A stretch of DNA of 64,000 nt, taken from Eubacteriaceae bacterium (lineage in GTDB: Bacteria > Bacillota > Clostridia > Peptostreptococcales > Anaerovoracaceae). The stretch is taken from positions 154,860 through 218,859 of the forward strand of contig CABIXY010000003.1 of NCBI GenBank assembly GCA_902362805.1, given 5' to 3'. Below, in pieces: positions 1 through 8,343 of this stretch. Below the pieces are notes generated by a model. It was given only the letters and a program-made list of their open reading frames with translations. It was not told the DNA's origin and did no database searches. Every line of letters starts with the position of its first letter. Position 1 is the stretch's first letter. A program made the translations under genes and the position numbers.

Positions 1-1
1 G

Positions 2-646
2 AGACTAACTAGATGTGGAGCCTCGGTTGATAGTGCGGCTACTGGTACAAGTGCGAAATCAGCAGTGAAGATTGATGACTCGCTGAAAATAGACCATGCC
101 GATGTGGTGTTCTTGGATCCGCCGAGAGCAGGCTGCGATGAAAGATTGCTAGAGGCTGTGGTTTCTGTAGCGCCGGAGCGAATTGTGTACGTGTCTTGTG
201 ACCCGGCGACACTTGCTAGGGATGTGAAGTACCTGACCGGGAATGGGTATACGTTTGTGGAAGGGACGCCAGTGGACATGTTTCCGTGGACAGGGAGCGT
301 GGAGACGGTAGTACTGCTTTCCCACAAAAAGCCAGACGGACATATCAACGTAAAAGTTGAGTTTGGCGAAGGTGAGGGAAAAGTCCCGCTTGATAAAATC
401 GCTAAAAGAGCCGAAGAGTACAAGCCCAAAGAGCGAGTGACCTACAAAATGATAAAGGAGTATATAGAAGCGAAATACGGCTTCAAAGTACATACCGCAT
501 ATATCGCAGAGGTAAAGAGAGATTTAGGCTTGCCGATGTACGATGCTCCTAATGCGGTTGAAGAATTGAAACAGCCGAGGAAGCATCCGACAGCGGAGAA
601 AGTGGAAGCAATCAAAGATGCTTTGAAATATTTTGGGGTTATTTAA
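2..646 (+). CDS. RlmD/RumA-type RNA (uracil-5-)-methyltransferase, C-terminal part with extra tail domain (5' truncated by window)
   Basis: The frame is open to the left edge, so the start lies outside the window. The visible part carries the C-terminal catalytic signature of the TrmA/RlmD family: LDPPRAGCDERLL, then VYVSCDPATLARD with the catalytic Cys, then the VDMFPWTGSVETVVLLS end motif. These SAM-dependent enzymes make 5-methyluridine in rRNA or tRNA. About 100 residues follow the usual end of the family (from about base 330); this Lys/Glu-rich tail ends in ALKYFGVI. From memory, similar tails occur on methyltransferases in gut Clostridia, often in accessory regions. The gene borders the CBASS island, and decayed pieces like its tail recur at 5.7-5.9 and 7.7 kb. 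Family assignment is firm; the exact substrate is not. Confidence 0.85.
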   Translation, partial: RLTRCGASVDSAATGTSAKSAVKIDDSLKIDHADVVFLDPPRAGCDERLLEAVVSVAPERIVYVSCDPATLARDVKYLTGNGYTFVEGTPVDMFPWTGSVETVVLLSHKKPDGHINVKVEFGEGEGKVPLDKIAKRAEEYKPKERVTYKMIKEYIEAKYGFKVHTAYIAEVKRDLGLPMYDAPNAVEELKQPRKHPTAEKVEAIKDALKYFGVI

Positions 647-715
647 TAGGTAGCCTGTTTATAGAATATCACATGGATTAGTAAAGCAAATAAATGATGA
701 GAAAGGGTGAGGATT

Positions 716-2107
716 ATGGGTGGAAAAGAAGCATCACGGGGATTTTTATACCAGGGGTTTGCTTCAGTATTAGAGGCCTTAACTGATAAAAGTAACTGGG
801 ATAAGATATATGTCGAATTTCCAACATCAAATGATAAGGTTGATATAGCATTAGAGCAGCAAAATCAAATTGTTAAATGCATACAAGTAAAATCAACGAT
901 AAATACTTTTACCAAATCAGACATCAAAACATGGCTAGATGACCTTATAAAGGATATAGAAAGTCCTGAATATGAATTATTTTTAATCGGGCAATGTGAT
1001 AAGTCCGCCAACACATTTATAAAGTCAATCGAAAAGTATTATGGGAAAGTGCTTGATAAAGAAGCAAAATCGTCGCTAAATGGGTTTGATACAGATTTGT
1101 TTGATAATAAGAGAATACGGTTTTTTATTTTGCCGTTTGAAATAGAAGTTTTAGAAAAAATTGTAAGAGATTCGTTGCATCAGTATATTTCAGATAGCAA
1201 TCAAATGATGGCGTTTGACCAAATTAGGTTTATTGCTTCAGCTACTGTAAATGACCAGATGATTTCTTCAACACATGGTAAAGGTATTAATAGAAAAGAG
1301 TTTGATGAAGAAATGGAAAAACGCATTCTTCTTGTTGCCGATAAGTATTCCCCTAAAAGAATATCTATTGGTGTGAAAAGCTTTACCCGTGGAGCAGAAA
1401 ACTTGGAAGAAGACACAGAGAGTTGTTTATCATTCATTAATAAGTTTGATGGTCGCAATATAAAGGGTGAATACGATTGGAACAAAGATATTTATAGAAA
1501 TTTGGAAGAATTTTTGCTCACAAATACAAGCAACAAGCATGCCTATCAAATATTTTTAGATACACATGCGTCTATAGCCTTTGCAGTAGGAAGAATTCTT
1601 GATAGTAAATCAGGTATCAACGTATTTCCGATACAAAAATCGTCGACCAATGGCACTGTATTATGGGATGTGAAACTGTCATCTAAAAGGAACTATACTA
1701 ATTGGGATATTTCACACGAAAAGTTTAATGAGAATCAATATGATTCTGCATTAGTATTAAATGTCACTCGCAACATTTACGATGACGTGGTAAAATTCAT
1801 AAAAGAAAACAATCTATCAATTGGACGTATCATTAATTGTACGCCAAGCGATGTTGGTGCCACAAATTTTTCGATAGAAGATGGAACACATGCAACTGCT
1901 TTAGCTAATTCAGTTTATAACGCTATTGGCAGAAGAAGCACTGTGGAACGGCGTGCAACACTACATATTTTTGCTGCTGCTCCAAATGCATTTATGTTTT
2001 TCTTAGGTCAAAATTCAGTTGGATTTGGCAAATGTATTCTATATGAATATGATTTTGAGCAAAGGAATTCTTGTACATATTCACAATCAATAAGTTTTAC
2101 TAATTAA
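716..2107 (+). CDS. cap4: CBASS effector Cap4: DUF4297-type nuclease fused to SAVED domain
   Basis: This is the probable DNA-degrading effector of the CBASS antiphage operon. The N-terminal 200 residues fit DUF4297: a GG...RGFLYQ start, then VDIAL (D43) and IQVKS (Q57, K59), the acid and QxK parts of a PD-(D/E)xK-like nuclease site. The C-terminal half (about 200-463) has SAVED-like features, including a THASIAFAVGRIL segment and HIFAAAPNAFMFFLGQ near the end. In characterised Cap4 proteins SAVED binds a cyclic oligonucleotide and activates double-stranded DNA cutting. I chose ATG 716 over GTG 707 because the purine-rich GGTGAGG then sits just upstream. The CD-NTase gene follows 16 bp later. 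Family is clear; the ligand is unknown. Confidence 0.88.
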   Translation: MGGKEASRGFLYQGFASVLEALTDKSNWDKIYVEFPTSNDKVDIALEQQNQIVKCIQVKSTINTFTKSDIKTWLDDLIKDIESPEYELFLIGQCDKSANTFIKSIEKYYGKVLDKEAKSSLNGFDTDLFDNKRIRFFILPFEIEVLEKIVRDSLHQYISDSNQMMAFDQIRFIASATVNDQMISSTHGKGINRKEFDEEMEKRILLVADKYSPKRISIGVKSFTRGAENLEEDTESCLSFINKFDGRNIKGEYDWNKDIYRNLEEFLLTNTSNKHAYQIFLDTHASIAFAVGRILDSKSGINVFPIQKSSTNGTVLWDVKLSSKRNYTNWDISHEKFNENQYDSALVLNVTRNIYDDVVKFIKENNLSIGRIINCTPSDVGATNFSIEDGTHATALANSVYNAIGRRSTVERRATLHIFAAAPNAFMFFLGQNSVGFGKCILYEYDFEQRNSCTYSQSISFTN

Positions 2108-2123
2108 AGGAGGAGGATTATTT

Positions 2124-3233
2124 ATGTCTACTGTACCGTCATATTTTAAAGACTTTCTATCTAATATTCGTTTGTCTGACAATCAAGTGAAGGATTTGAA
2201 AACAGGGCATACGACATTAAGAAGGAGATTAGAGGAAGATGAAACATTATCAAAGATTATTATTAGTACTTTCTTACAGGGAAGTTACCGACGTTCCACA
2301 GCAGTAAAACCCAAAAACGGCAATAAATCAGATGTCGATGTAATTGTTGTAACGAAATTAGACTCTGAAGAGTATACACCAGAGGAGGCTTTGGATTTAT
2401 TTGTTCCATTTTTAGAAAAACATTATAAAGACAAATATAGAATTCAAGGCAGGTCAATTGGTATAAGTTTAAGTTATGTTGATTTGGATATTGTACCTAC
2501 CTCTGCACCTAGTGAAAGCGAAACAGGAGTACTTCAAGATGAGGCGATTATTTCGGAATATACAATTGAAGATTTCCAACAAAAGTTACTTACAAAATCG
2601 TTCAATAATGACTTACTTGAAAGTGCATATAACATATTTTATAAATCAGATAACGAACCTCAATGGAAATCCGAACCGTTGCTAATTCCTGACCGTGAAG
2701 CGGAAAAATGGGATAAAACACATCCACTTGAGCAAATTCGATGGACGGTTGAAAAAAACAAGAATTGCAATACCCACTATATAAATGTTGTTAAGGCATT
2801 GAAGTGGTGGCGTAAAACACAATATCCAGATATGAAACATCCCAAGAGTTATCCGTTGGAACATTTTATTGGTGATTGTTGTCCAGATGATATTAAAAGT
2901 GTTGCCGAAGGTGTTGTATTAACTCTTGAAAATATTGTTTCCCAATACACTAATAAACCTTTTTTAGCTGATAGAGGCGTTCCTGAACACGATGTTTTTG
3001 CACGAATTACAGATGAAGAATATTCTGATTTCTACGATACGGTTTGTGATGCTGCTAAAATAGCTCGTGAAGCTTTTGATTGTGAAGAATTATATGATAG
3101 TGTTTGCAAATGGAGAGAGCTATTTGGTAATGAATTCCCACCAGCTCCAAAGCCATCAAAATCTAATTCTTCAACGGGATTTACAACCCGTACTGAAAAA
3201 TCAGCAGCCATTCCAGAAGGAAGATTTGCATAG
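2124..3233 (+). CDS. CBASS cyclic oligonucleotide synthase (CD-NTase)
   Basis: A 369-residue nucleotidyltransferase of the cGAS/DncV-like superfamily. Visible catalytic features are G53-S54 in the QGSYRRST loop, the D70-V-D72 pair in SDVDVIVV, and a third acidic strand LDIVPT near residue 120. CD-NTases make cyclic di- or trinucleotides when phage infection is sensed; here the product should activate the SAVED domain of the upstream Cap4. SAVED effectors are commonly paired with clade D synthases, but the clade and nucleotide product cannot be read from the sequence. A strong AAAGGAGGAGG site precedes ATG 2124. The next gene starts immediately after the stop codon, so the operon is tightly coupled. 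Confidence 0.92.
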   Translation: MSTVPSYFKDFLSNIRLSDNQVKDLKTGHTTLRRRLEEDETLSKIIISTFLQGSYRRSTAVKPKNGNKSDVDVIVVTKLDSEEYTPEEALDLFVPFLEKHYKDKYRIQGRSIGISLSYVDLDIVPTSAPSESETGVLQDEAIISEYTIEDFQQKLLTKSFNNDLLESAYNIFYKSDNEPQWKSEPLLIPDREAEKWDKTHPLEQIRWTVEKNKNCNTHYINVVKALKWWRKTQYPDMKHPKSYPLEHFIGDCCPDDIKSVAEGVVLTLENIVSQYTNKPFLADRGVPEHDVFARITDEEYSDFYDTVCDAAKIAREAFDCEELYDSVCKWRELFGNEFPPAPKPSKSNSSTGFTTRTEKSAAIPEGRFA

Positions 3234-5054
3234 ATGGAGTCAAAACAAATCCTTGATAAATTAAATCAGGCTCGAAGGGCTTTAGATTCATTATCGCAAG
3301 TTGAGATAATGGATGAGTGGCAATTTGATAATGAATTAAATGTTTGGTATTTACACTTAAGTATCGTGATTGAATGTGAAACACCATATTTCCCTCAGAA
3401 ATCTCAATGGTTTTTCGTTGTTGGATCCGAATACCCAAAGGGAAAAATTAAAGTATATCCAGACGTCGAAAACAGTATAACGGTTACATTGTATCATCAA
3501 GCCAACAACTCCAAAATTGAAAAAAACGGATTGTGGAGAAAAGGAGCATTATGTCTTGAGGTGAATACAATACCTAATTTTCAATCGGAACCATATAGTG
3601 TAGATGAACGCTTGTTGTATCATGCAAAACGAGCAATTTGTTGGCTCGAGCTAGCGGCAAAAGGAAAATTAGTTACAGAAAGCGAGCCGTTTGAGCTGCC
3701 CGAATTTTCTATGAGCAATATTTTAGAAATGCAGTTTGCTTTCTCGGAAGATGTGGTTACCTTCATGCAATGGGAGAGTGTCGAATGTCGGTATGGAATA
3801 GCAGAATTAGATGTGTATAAAAGTAAACCATTTGTATACTATGTTAAGGTGTTTAAATCGCTAAATAACAACATTCAGCATTATACAGAATGGGGAAAAT
3901 ATCTTTCAAAAACAACTATATCACCTCCAATTATTGCCCCGTGGATACTTATGAATCAGATCCCGGTTGTTAATGAGTGGCAAGCACCAGAAACATTTGG
4001 CGAATTGTTAGTTGCCTGTGAAAAACAACATATTAATATAATGTGTATCCTTCAAAATATTGTCTCAAAAATTCGGGACGGAAAACGGCATTTGCTTTTA
4101 ATTGGTTTCCCTGTTCCCCGAATTTTTGGTGGAGACCCCGAGATAATTTCTTGGAAAGCTCTGTATTTACCGACTGTATCATATGGCAAAAGGACAGCAA
4201 AAGGATTCAGAAATAATCAACAGGGATGGTGGATGCGTGATAAATGTGAGGTATTCACTAAAAATGCAAAATTGGATTGGGTTGTTTCAGAAAATTGGAA
4301 CCAACACGAAATATCTCAACGAGGTAAAATGAGTGACCTGTTACTAAGAAAAAGAATATTGCTCATTGGAGCAGGTTGCATTGGAGCATCAATCGCAGAA
4401 ATATTTGTAAGAGCAGGAGTATATAATATTACTATTGCAGATTCAGATATATTTGAAGTCGGGAACTTATCCCGCCATATCTTAAATCTAAATAATATTG
4501 GTGAATTTAAAGAATTATCGGTATGTAATTATCTTAACTCCCTAAATCCACACGCAAATGTTAAAGTTATAAATGATACTCTTTCAAATGATGACTCTTT
4601 TAAAACAAATATTGATTTGGATAGATATGATGTTATTGTTGATTGTACTGGGGAAAATAATGTACTTGATATTTTTCAAAGCACTAATTTTAAGAGAACC
4701 CATATTATAGCTTCAGTCTCTGTTGGATTGGGTGCAAAACGATTATATGTTACACTGATGAATGGCAACACTTTTAATTTTAATGCTTTTTATGATTTGA
4801 TTTCCCCGTACCTACAGGCAGAAAAAGTCTTATATGATGATTACGACTTGCCAAGGAATGGAATTGGTTGCTGGCATCCGACTTTTCCTGGAAGAAGTGA
4901 TGATATTTGGATTGCTGCTGCAACTTCCGTGAAGGTAATTGAAAATTACATTATATCAAAATCTCAAAAGACGCTTTCACTCATTTACGAGCAAAAAGAG
5001 AGCGATGGGATATTTGAAAGCTATGAGGTGGTGGAGAAAAGAGAGGATGGATAA
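3234..5054 (+). CDS. cap2: CBASS Cap2: E2-E1 ubiquitin-ligase-like fusion
   Basis: A 606-residue protein with an N-terminal E2-like domain and a C-terminal ThiF/E1 adenylation domain. The probable E2 cysteine is C107 in GALCLEV. The E1 nucleotide-binding loop is LLIGAGCIGASIAE near residue 378, followed by DSDIFEVGNLSRH. The probable E1 cysteine is C546 in GIGCWHPTFPG. In type II CBASS, Cap2 conjugates the C-terminus of the CD-NTase to target proteins and so primes the synthase. The start codon directly abuts the CD-NTase stop, and the 3' end overlaps cap3 by 8 bp. Full length with all expected cysteines, so probably functional. Confidence 0.9.
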   Translation: MESKQILDKLNQARRALDSLSQVEIMDEWQFDNELNVWYLHLSIVIECETPYFPQKSQWFFVVGSEYPKGKIKVYPDVENSITVTLYHQANNSKIEKNGLWRKGALCLEVNTIPNFQSEPYSVDERLLYHAKRAICWLELAAKGKLVTESEPFELPEFSMSNILEMQFAFSEDVVTFMQWESVECRYGIAELDVYKSKPFVYYVKVFKSLNNNIQHYTEWGKYLSKTTISPPIIAPWILMNQIPVVNEWQAPETFGELLVACEKQHINIMCILQNIVSKIRDGKRHLLLIGFPVPRIFGGDPEIISWKALYLPTVSYGKRTAKGFRNNQQGWWMRDKCEVFTKNAKLDWVVSENWNQHEISQRGKMSDLLLRKRILLIGAGCIGASIAEIFVRAGVYNITIADSDIFEVGNLSRHILNLNNIGEFKELSVCNYLNSLNPHANVKVINDTLSNDDSFKTNIDLDRYDVIVDCTGENNVLDIFQSTNFKRTHIIASVSVGLGAKRLYVTLMNGNTFNFNAFYDLISPYLQAEKVLYDDYDLPRNGIGCWHPTFPGRSDDIWIAAATSVKVIENYIISKSQKTLSLIYEQKESDGIFESYEVVEKREDG

Positions 5055-5523
5055 TTTGCTTTTTCAAGATAAGAATCAATCATATAGTGTAAAGTTCGAC
5101 ACAAAGGCTTATGAACAAATGCTTTATTATTGTGCTATTTCTAATCCTTATGAAACAGGGGGCATTTTAATTGGAAATTATTCTTCCAACCAAGCAATAG
5201 CTAATATTTTGCAAATAACACCACCACCCAAAAATTCTAGACATTCAAAGTGTACTTTTCATAGGGGTATAGATGGATTGAAAAGAATTTTAGACTTGGC
5301 ATGGAACCAAGGTCAGTATTATTTAGGAGAGTGGCACTATCATCCAAATGCATCGTCGGCACCAAGTAATATTGATAAAAATCAAATGATAGTTTTATCT
5401 CAAGACCAAAAACTAAAATGTCCAGAACCTATATTAATTATTGTTGGAGGTTATCAAGACAATTGGAATATAAACGCTCGGTTATTTGTTAATAAGCAAG
5501 AAATTATTCTCAATAAGCGGTAG
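5047..5523 (+). CDS. cap3: CBASS Cap3: JAB/JAMM deconjugating peptidase
   Basis: A 158-residue JAB1/MPN-type metalloprotease. The JAMM zinc site is complete: E36 in ETGGILIG, H97 and H99 in WHYHP, S107 and D110 in SNID. In type II CBASS, Cap3 removes Cap2-made conjugates from the CD-NTase and so tunes the response. The frame is open further upstream inside cap2, but ATG 5047 is the sensible start: it follows GAGAGG, overlaps the cap2 end by 8 bp, and gives the usual Cap3 size. It is the last gene of the CBASS operon; only decayed sequence follows for about 640 bp. Confidence 0.9.
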   Translation: MDNLLFQDKNQSYSVKFDTKAYEQMLYYCAISNPYETGGILIGNYSSNQAIANILQITPPPKNSRHSKCTFHRGIDGLKRILDLAWNQGQYYLGEWHYHPNASSAPSNIDKNQMIVLSQDQKLKCPEPILIIVGGYQDNWNINARLFVNKQEIILNKR

Positions 5524-5529
5524 CACTAG

Positions 5530-5724
5530 CCATTTGATAAGACGCAGATTTTTGTGTCAAAGTATAAGCTGTACTTGTCGAGTGGGGAAGAATTATTACG
5601 AGGATTGAAACAGGAGTATCAATCGTTAGAAGCGGAAAAGATGGAAGAAGATAATGGTACTGAAGTAATGGAAAAAAGTAATTGTGCCACAGGCTGTTGC
5701 ACAATTAGTATGGTGCAAAATTAA
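5530..5724 (+). pseudogene. C-terminal remnant, possibly of a DUF1016/YhcG-type nuclease
   Basis: A 64-codon open frame without a plausible start or ribosome site. It begins PFDKTQIFVSKYKLYL, then an acidic helix rich in Glu and Lys, and ends GCCTISMVQN. The SKYKLYL...EEL pattern reminds me of the tail of DUF1016/YhcG (PDDEXK) proteins common in accessory islands, but this is from memory and weak. It starts 7 bp after cap3 and is followed at once by methyltransferase-tail debris. Confidence 0.35.
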
Positions 5725-5730
5725 TACCAT

Positions 5731-5915
5731 CCATGATTTTGTGGGAAAAGGCTGCACGAACGGTATTAGTACTGTAAAAATATTGTCCAGATATCCGTAG
5801 TTTTGTGGGGATATGATTTGAATTTGTATGCACGTCGAGACGGTAATTCTTTTGTCCCATACAAGTCACCAGACAGTATTATAAATGTTAAAGCTGAATT
5901 TGGAAAAGGCAGTTG
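5731..5915 (+). pseudogene. Two tandem decayed fragments resembling the RlmD-type methyltransferase tail
   Basis: The clearest piece reads HVETVILLSH at about 5841-5870, matching SVETVVLLSH of the intact gene at the left end; the next bases can be read as an INVKAEFGKG-like stretch in another frame (compare INVKVEFGEGEG). Before it lie two sequences, CATGATTTTGTGGGAA (5732-5747) and TAGTTTTGTGGGG (about 5798-5810), which line up with the DNA for DMFPW in the intact gene. Frames are broken by stops and shifts. These are best read as degenerate copies of the same 3' gene segment. Confidence 0.55.
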
Positions 5916-5940
5916 GTGATATGAGAATAGGAGAATTTGT

Positions 5941-6087
5941 ATGGCGACCGTGAAAGAAACTATTCCTGCTAAAGGTATTGATATTGGCATCTATTCAACA
6001 AATTTTGAAAATGAGTTTATCTCGACATTGAAAGTGGTAAGTTTAAATGATTTACCAAAATTAGAAGCTAGTCCACAGAAAAATTGA
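5941..6087 (+). pseudogene. Truncated KilA-N-like N-terminus (48 codons)
   Basis: ATG 5941 follows AATAGGAG and encodes KGIDIGIYSTNFENEFIS before the sequence loses resemblance and stops. The pattern (KG.DI.IY...FE.EFIS) resembles the N-terminus of KilA-N-type DNA-binding proteins. It is too short to be functional and the identification is tentative. Confidence 0.3.
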
Positions 6088-6168
6088 ATCAGCACAGGAT
6101 AAGAGAAAAACGTAAATTGTATTTGAACAAAATATAGAACGTGAGAGATCAATGGGAGGACAATATTT

Positions 6169-7638
6169 ATGGAATGGAAAAAACTATTGACACAAACTCG
6201 GTTAATTAATGAAGAGAAGGATCCAAAAGCATTTGATGATTATTATATAAGCCCATTTGAAAGGGATTATGAGCGGATTGTTTCTAGTGCAGCATTTAGA
6301 AGGCTGCAGGATAAGACTCAGGTTTTTCCGTTGTCAAAGAGCGATTTTGTCAGAACCAGATTAACACATTCTATAGAAGTATCGACAATCGCAAAACAGT
6401 TAGGAATAATGTGTTTCCAAAATACATCCTTATATCAGCATTTGCCAATTGACTGTAACGAGCAGAACAATGAAAAATTAAAGTCCCAAAGAGTTGGTGA
6501 TATTGAAGCAATTTTATCTTGTGCTGGATTATTGCATGATCTTGGGAATCCACCATTTGGGCATGTTGGTGAAGAAATAATAAGGGAATGGTTTAAGGGT
6601 AATCTTAAAGATATTTATCTTCTAAGGTGCAATGATGAAAAGCCTATTTCAGATTTGTTGAGTAAGAAGCAAATTACAGATTTAGAGAATTTTGAAGGTA
6701 ATGCTCAGGCTTTGAGAATTTTATCGAAAGCGCGGCACCAATCTGAGATTAATTTGCCATTTTCGATTATTAGCGCGTTGATTAAATATCCCACAAGATG
6801 TGACGAAATAGGAGAAGCTCATATTAGACACAAAATGGGGTGCTATCAGGCTGAAGAAAGTACTTTTTTACAAATTGCCGAAAAAGTGGGCACTATGAAC
6901 GCAGATGGGGAAGTGATCCGCAATCCTTTGGCATATTTAGTTGAGGCTGCAGATGATATCGCATATATGACTGCCGATTTGGAGGATGCAGTAAAGTCGG
7001 GAATAGTCAGCGTTGATGAGTTGTTGCATTTTTTCGAAAATACATATGAATCATTGGGAGAAAAAAACAGGGAATCTCAACAACATATGGATAGAACAAA
7101 AGAAATCATTGACAAATTGAAGTCTCTTAATGAAACAGAAAAAGATAAGGTCAAAGTAATGAGCCAATGGGGAACATACCTTAGAAAATGGTTGATGTAT
7201 GTTGTGTGCTGGAGATTTTCAAAAAGTTATGAGGATATTTTGCATGGAAAATTTAACTATGATTTATTCTATGATAATAATCACAGCTTAACAGAAAAAT
7301 TATTAAAAAAGGCAATGAGTGAATTTGTTTTTGATTCGCGCGTTATTGTGGAGCCGGAAATATCTGCACAGATTATTCTTAATTTTTTGTTAGATAAGTT
7401 TGTTCCGGCGGTTGTCCGATTTGATAATTATGGAGTGATGACAATGCAAGACAAAAAAGTAATTACTCTCATTTCCTCTAATTACATTAATGATTACTTT
7501 AAAGCAAAGGAAACGGATGCCATTACAGATGAGATAGAACTTTTGTATCGTAGAATATTAATTGCGACGGATTTTATAAGCGGAATGACGGATGGATATG
7601 CAAAAACATTGTATAAAAAAATGTCGGGGCTAGAATGA
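6169..7638 (+). CDS. dgt: dGTPase-family dNTP triphosphohydrolase
   Basis: A 489-residue HD-domain protein that hydrolyses dGTP (or other dNTPs) to the nucleoside and triphosphate. Visible motifs are AAFRRLQDKTQVFPL, RTRLTHSIEVSTIA with the first His, LLHDLGNPPFGHVGE with the HD pair, and VEAADDIAYMTADLEDA with the last metal-binding Asp. Length is typical of the family. A GGGAGG site precedes ATG 6169. dGTPases can act as antiphage enzymes by depleting dNTPs, and the position beside CBASS supports a defence role, but a housekeeping role is possible. It is bracketed by decayed methyltransferase-tail pieces sharing a 16-bp sequence (5732 and 7663). Confidence 0.9.
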   Translation: MEWKKLLTQTRLINEEKDPKAFDDYYISPFERDYERIVSSAAFRRLQDKTQVFPLSKSDFVRTRLTHSIEVSTIAKQLGIMCFQNTSLYQHLPIDCNEQNNEKLKSQRVGDIEAILSCAGLLHDLGNPPFGHVGEEIIREWFKGNLKDIYLLRCNDEKPISDLLSKKQITDLENFEGNAQALRILSKARHQSEINLPFSIISALIKYPTRCDEIGEAHIRHKMGCYQAEESTFLQIAEKVGTMNADGEVIRNPLAYLVEAADDIAYMTADLEDAVKSGIVSVDELLHFFENTYESLGEKNRESQQHMDRTKEIIDKLKSLNETEKDKVKVMSQWGTYLRKWLMYVVCWRFSKSYEDILHGKFNYDLFYDNNHSLTEKLLKKAMSEFVFDSRVIVEPEISAQIILNFLLDKFVPAVVRFDNYGVMTMQDKKVITLISSNYINDYFKAKETDAITDEIELLYRRILIATDFISGMTDGYAKTLYKKMSGLE

Positions 7639-7660
7639 AAATATAATAATCTATGTATGA

Positions 7661-7770
7661 AACATGATTTTGTGGGAATCTGGTAATACCGTTAAAATGG
7701 CATGCCTCTTGTGCAACAGGAAACCGTATGAGAAAGTCAAACTCGAGGTTGATCTGGAAGGCTAATTAAA
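7661..7770 (+). pseudogene. Third decayed methyltransferase-tail-like fragment
   Basis: It opens with CATGATTTTGTGGGAA (7663-7678), identical to 5732-5747, then reads ACLLCNRKPYEKVKLEVDLEG. This matches the usual end of RumA/RlmD-type proteins, which run DMFP...VETVCLLSNRKP followed by a charged tail. Frames are interrupted and the rest of the enzyme is absent. Confidence 0.5.
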
Positions 7771-7973
7771 GAAAACAGGATATTGAGATAAAACACTGAA
7801 CTTAAAGCGATTAGCTGCTGATGCGAACAAAGTATTGGCAGCTATTTTAATAACTCCTTGCAACTGATTTGACGCAAGTGTAAAATAATAAATAAAGTTA
7901 CTATTATGTTTCGCTAATCTGCTTGATATGTAAATGGTGGGTAAGGTTAAAATGAGCAGGCCTTAATTTACAT

Positions 7974-8186
7974 ATGTGTGCTGTGGATGGTAGCGGAAAG
8001 GTCTATTTCAGAGTTAGGAGATCAAAATTTCGTCATGCACCAAATTGTCCATTCAGGGCGAGTAATGATGAGTTTGACGCTGACCAACTTGCTGAGTTAC
8101 TATCAGGATTCTGCGGCTTTCAATCGGTTTCATACGAATACAGCGGAGAAATCTTAAATTATATCTTGAACTATCGTCACCTTTAA
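7974..8186 (+). CDS. Doubtful small ORF, unknown
   Basis: Seventy codons beginning MCAVDGSGKVYFRVRRSKFRHAPNCPF. No good ribosome site precedes ATG 7974 and I do not recognise the family. It lies among decayed fragments and is more likely part of a lost gene than a working one. Confidence 0.25.
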   Translation: MCAVDGSGKVYFRVRRSKFRHAPNCPFRASNDEFDADQLAELLSGFCGFQSVSYEYSGEILNYILNYRHL

Positions 8187-8343
8187 CATAGTGAATTCCA
8201 AAGGCCAAAGAGACTAGATCAAGTCCAAGAATTGAATTAAATTTTTTAAAGCATAATTTTGCTTTTCTTGTTGAACATATTGATACAGAGGAGCTTCCTT
8301 CTGAAAATGCAACAGGATCAAAAGAAAAATTGAGGTACTGAAA

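Larger units (their letters stand above)
5524..6168. other. Intergenic stretch of decayed gene fragments
   Basis: There is no intact gene between the CBASS operon and the dGTPase. It holds a C-terminal protein remnant (5530-5724), two pieces resembling the methyltransferase tail (5731-5915) and a short KilA-N-like start (5941-6087). The last 80 bp lead into the dgt ribosome site GGGAGG. Confidence 0.7.
7639..8343. other. 705-bp stretch with gene debris and one doubtful small ORF
   Basis: It contains a methyltransferase-tail-like fragment (7661-7770), AT-rich sequence without recognisable features, a doubtful 70-codon ORF (7974-8186) and a short open frame ending at 8341 (reading HNFAFLVEHIDTEEL). 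No RNA gene or terminator was seen. Confidence 0.6.
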
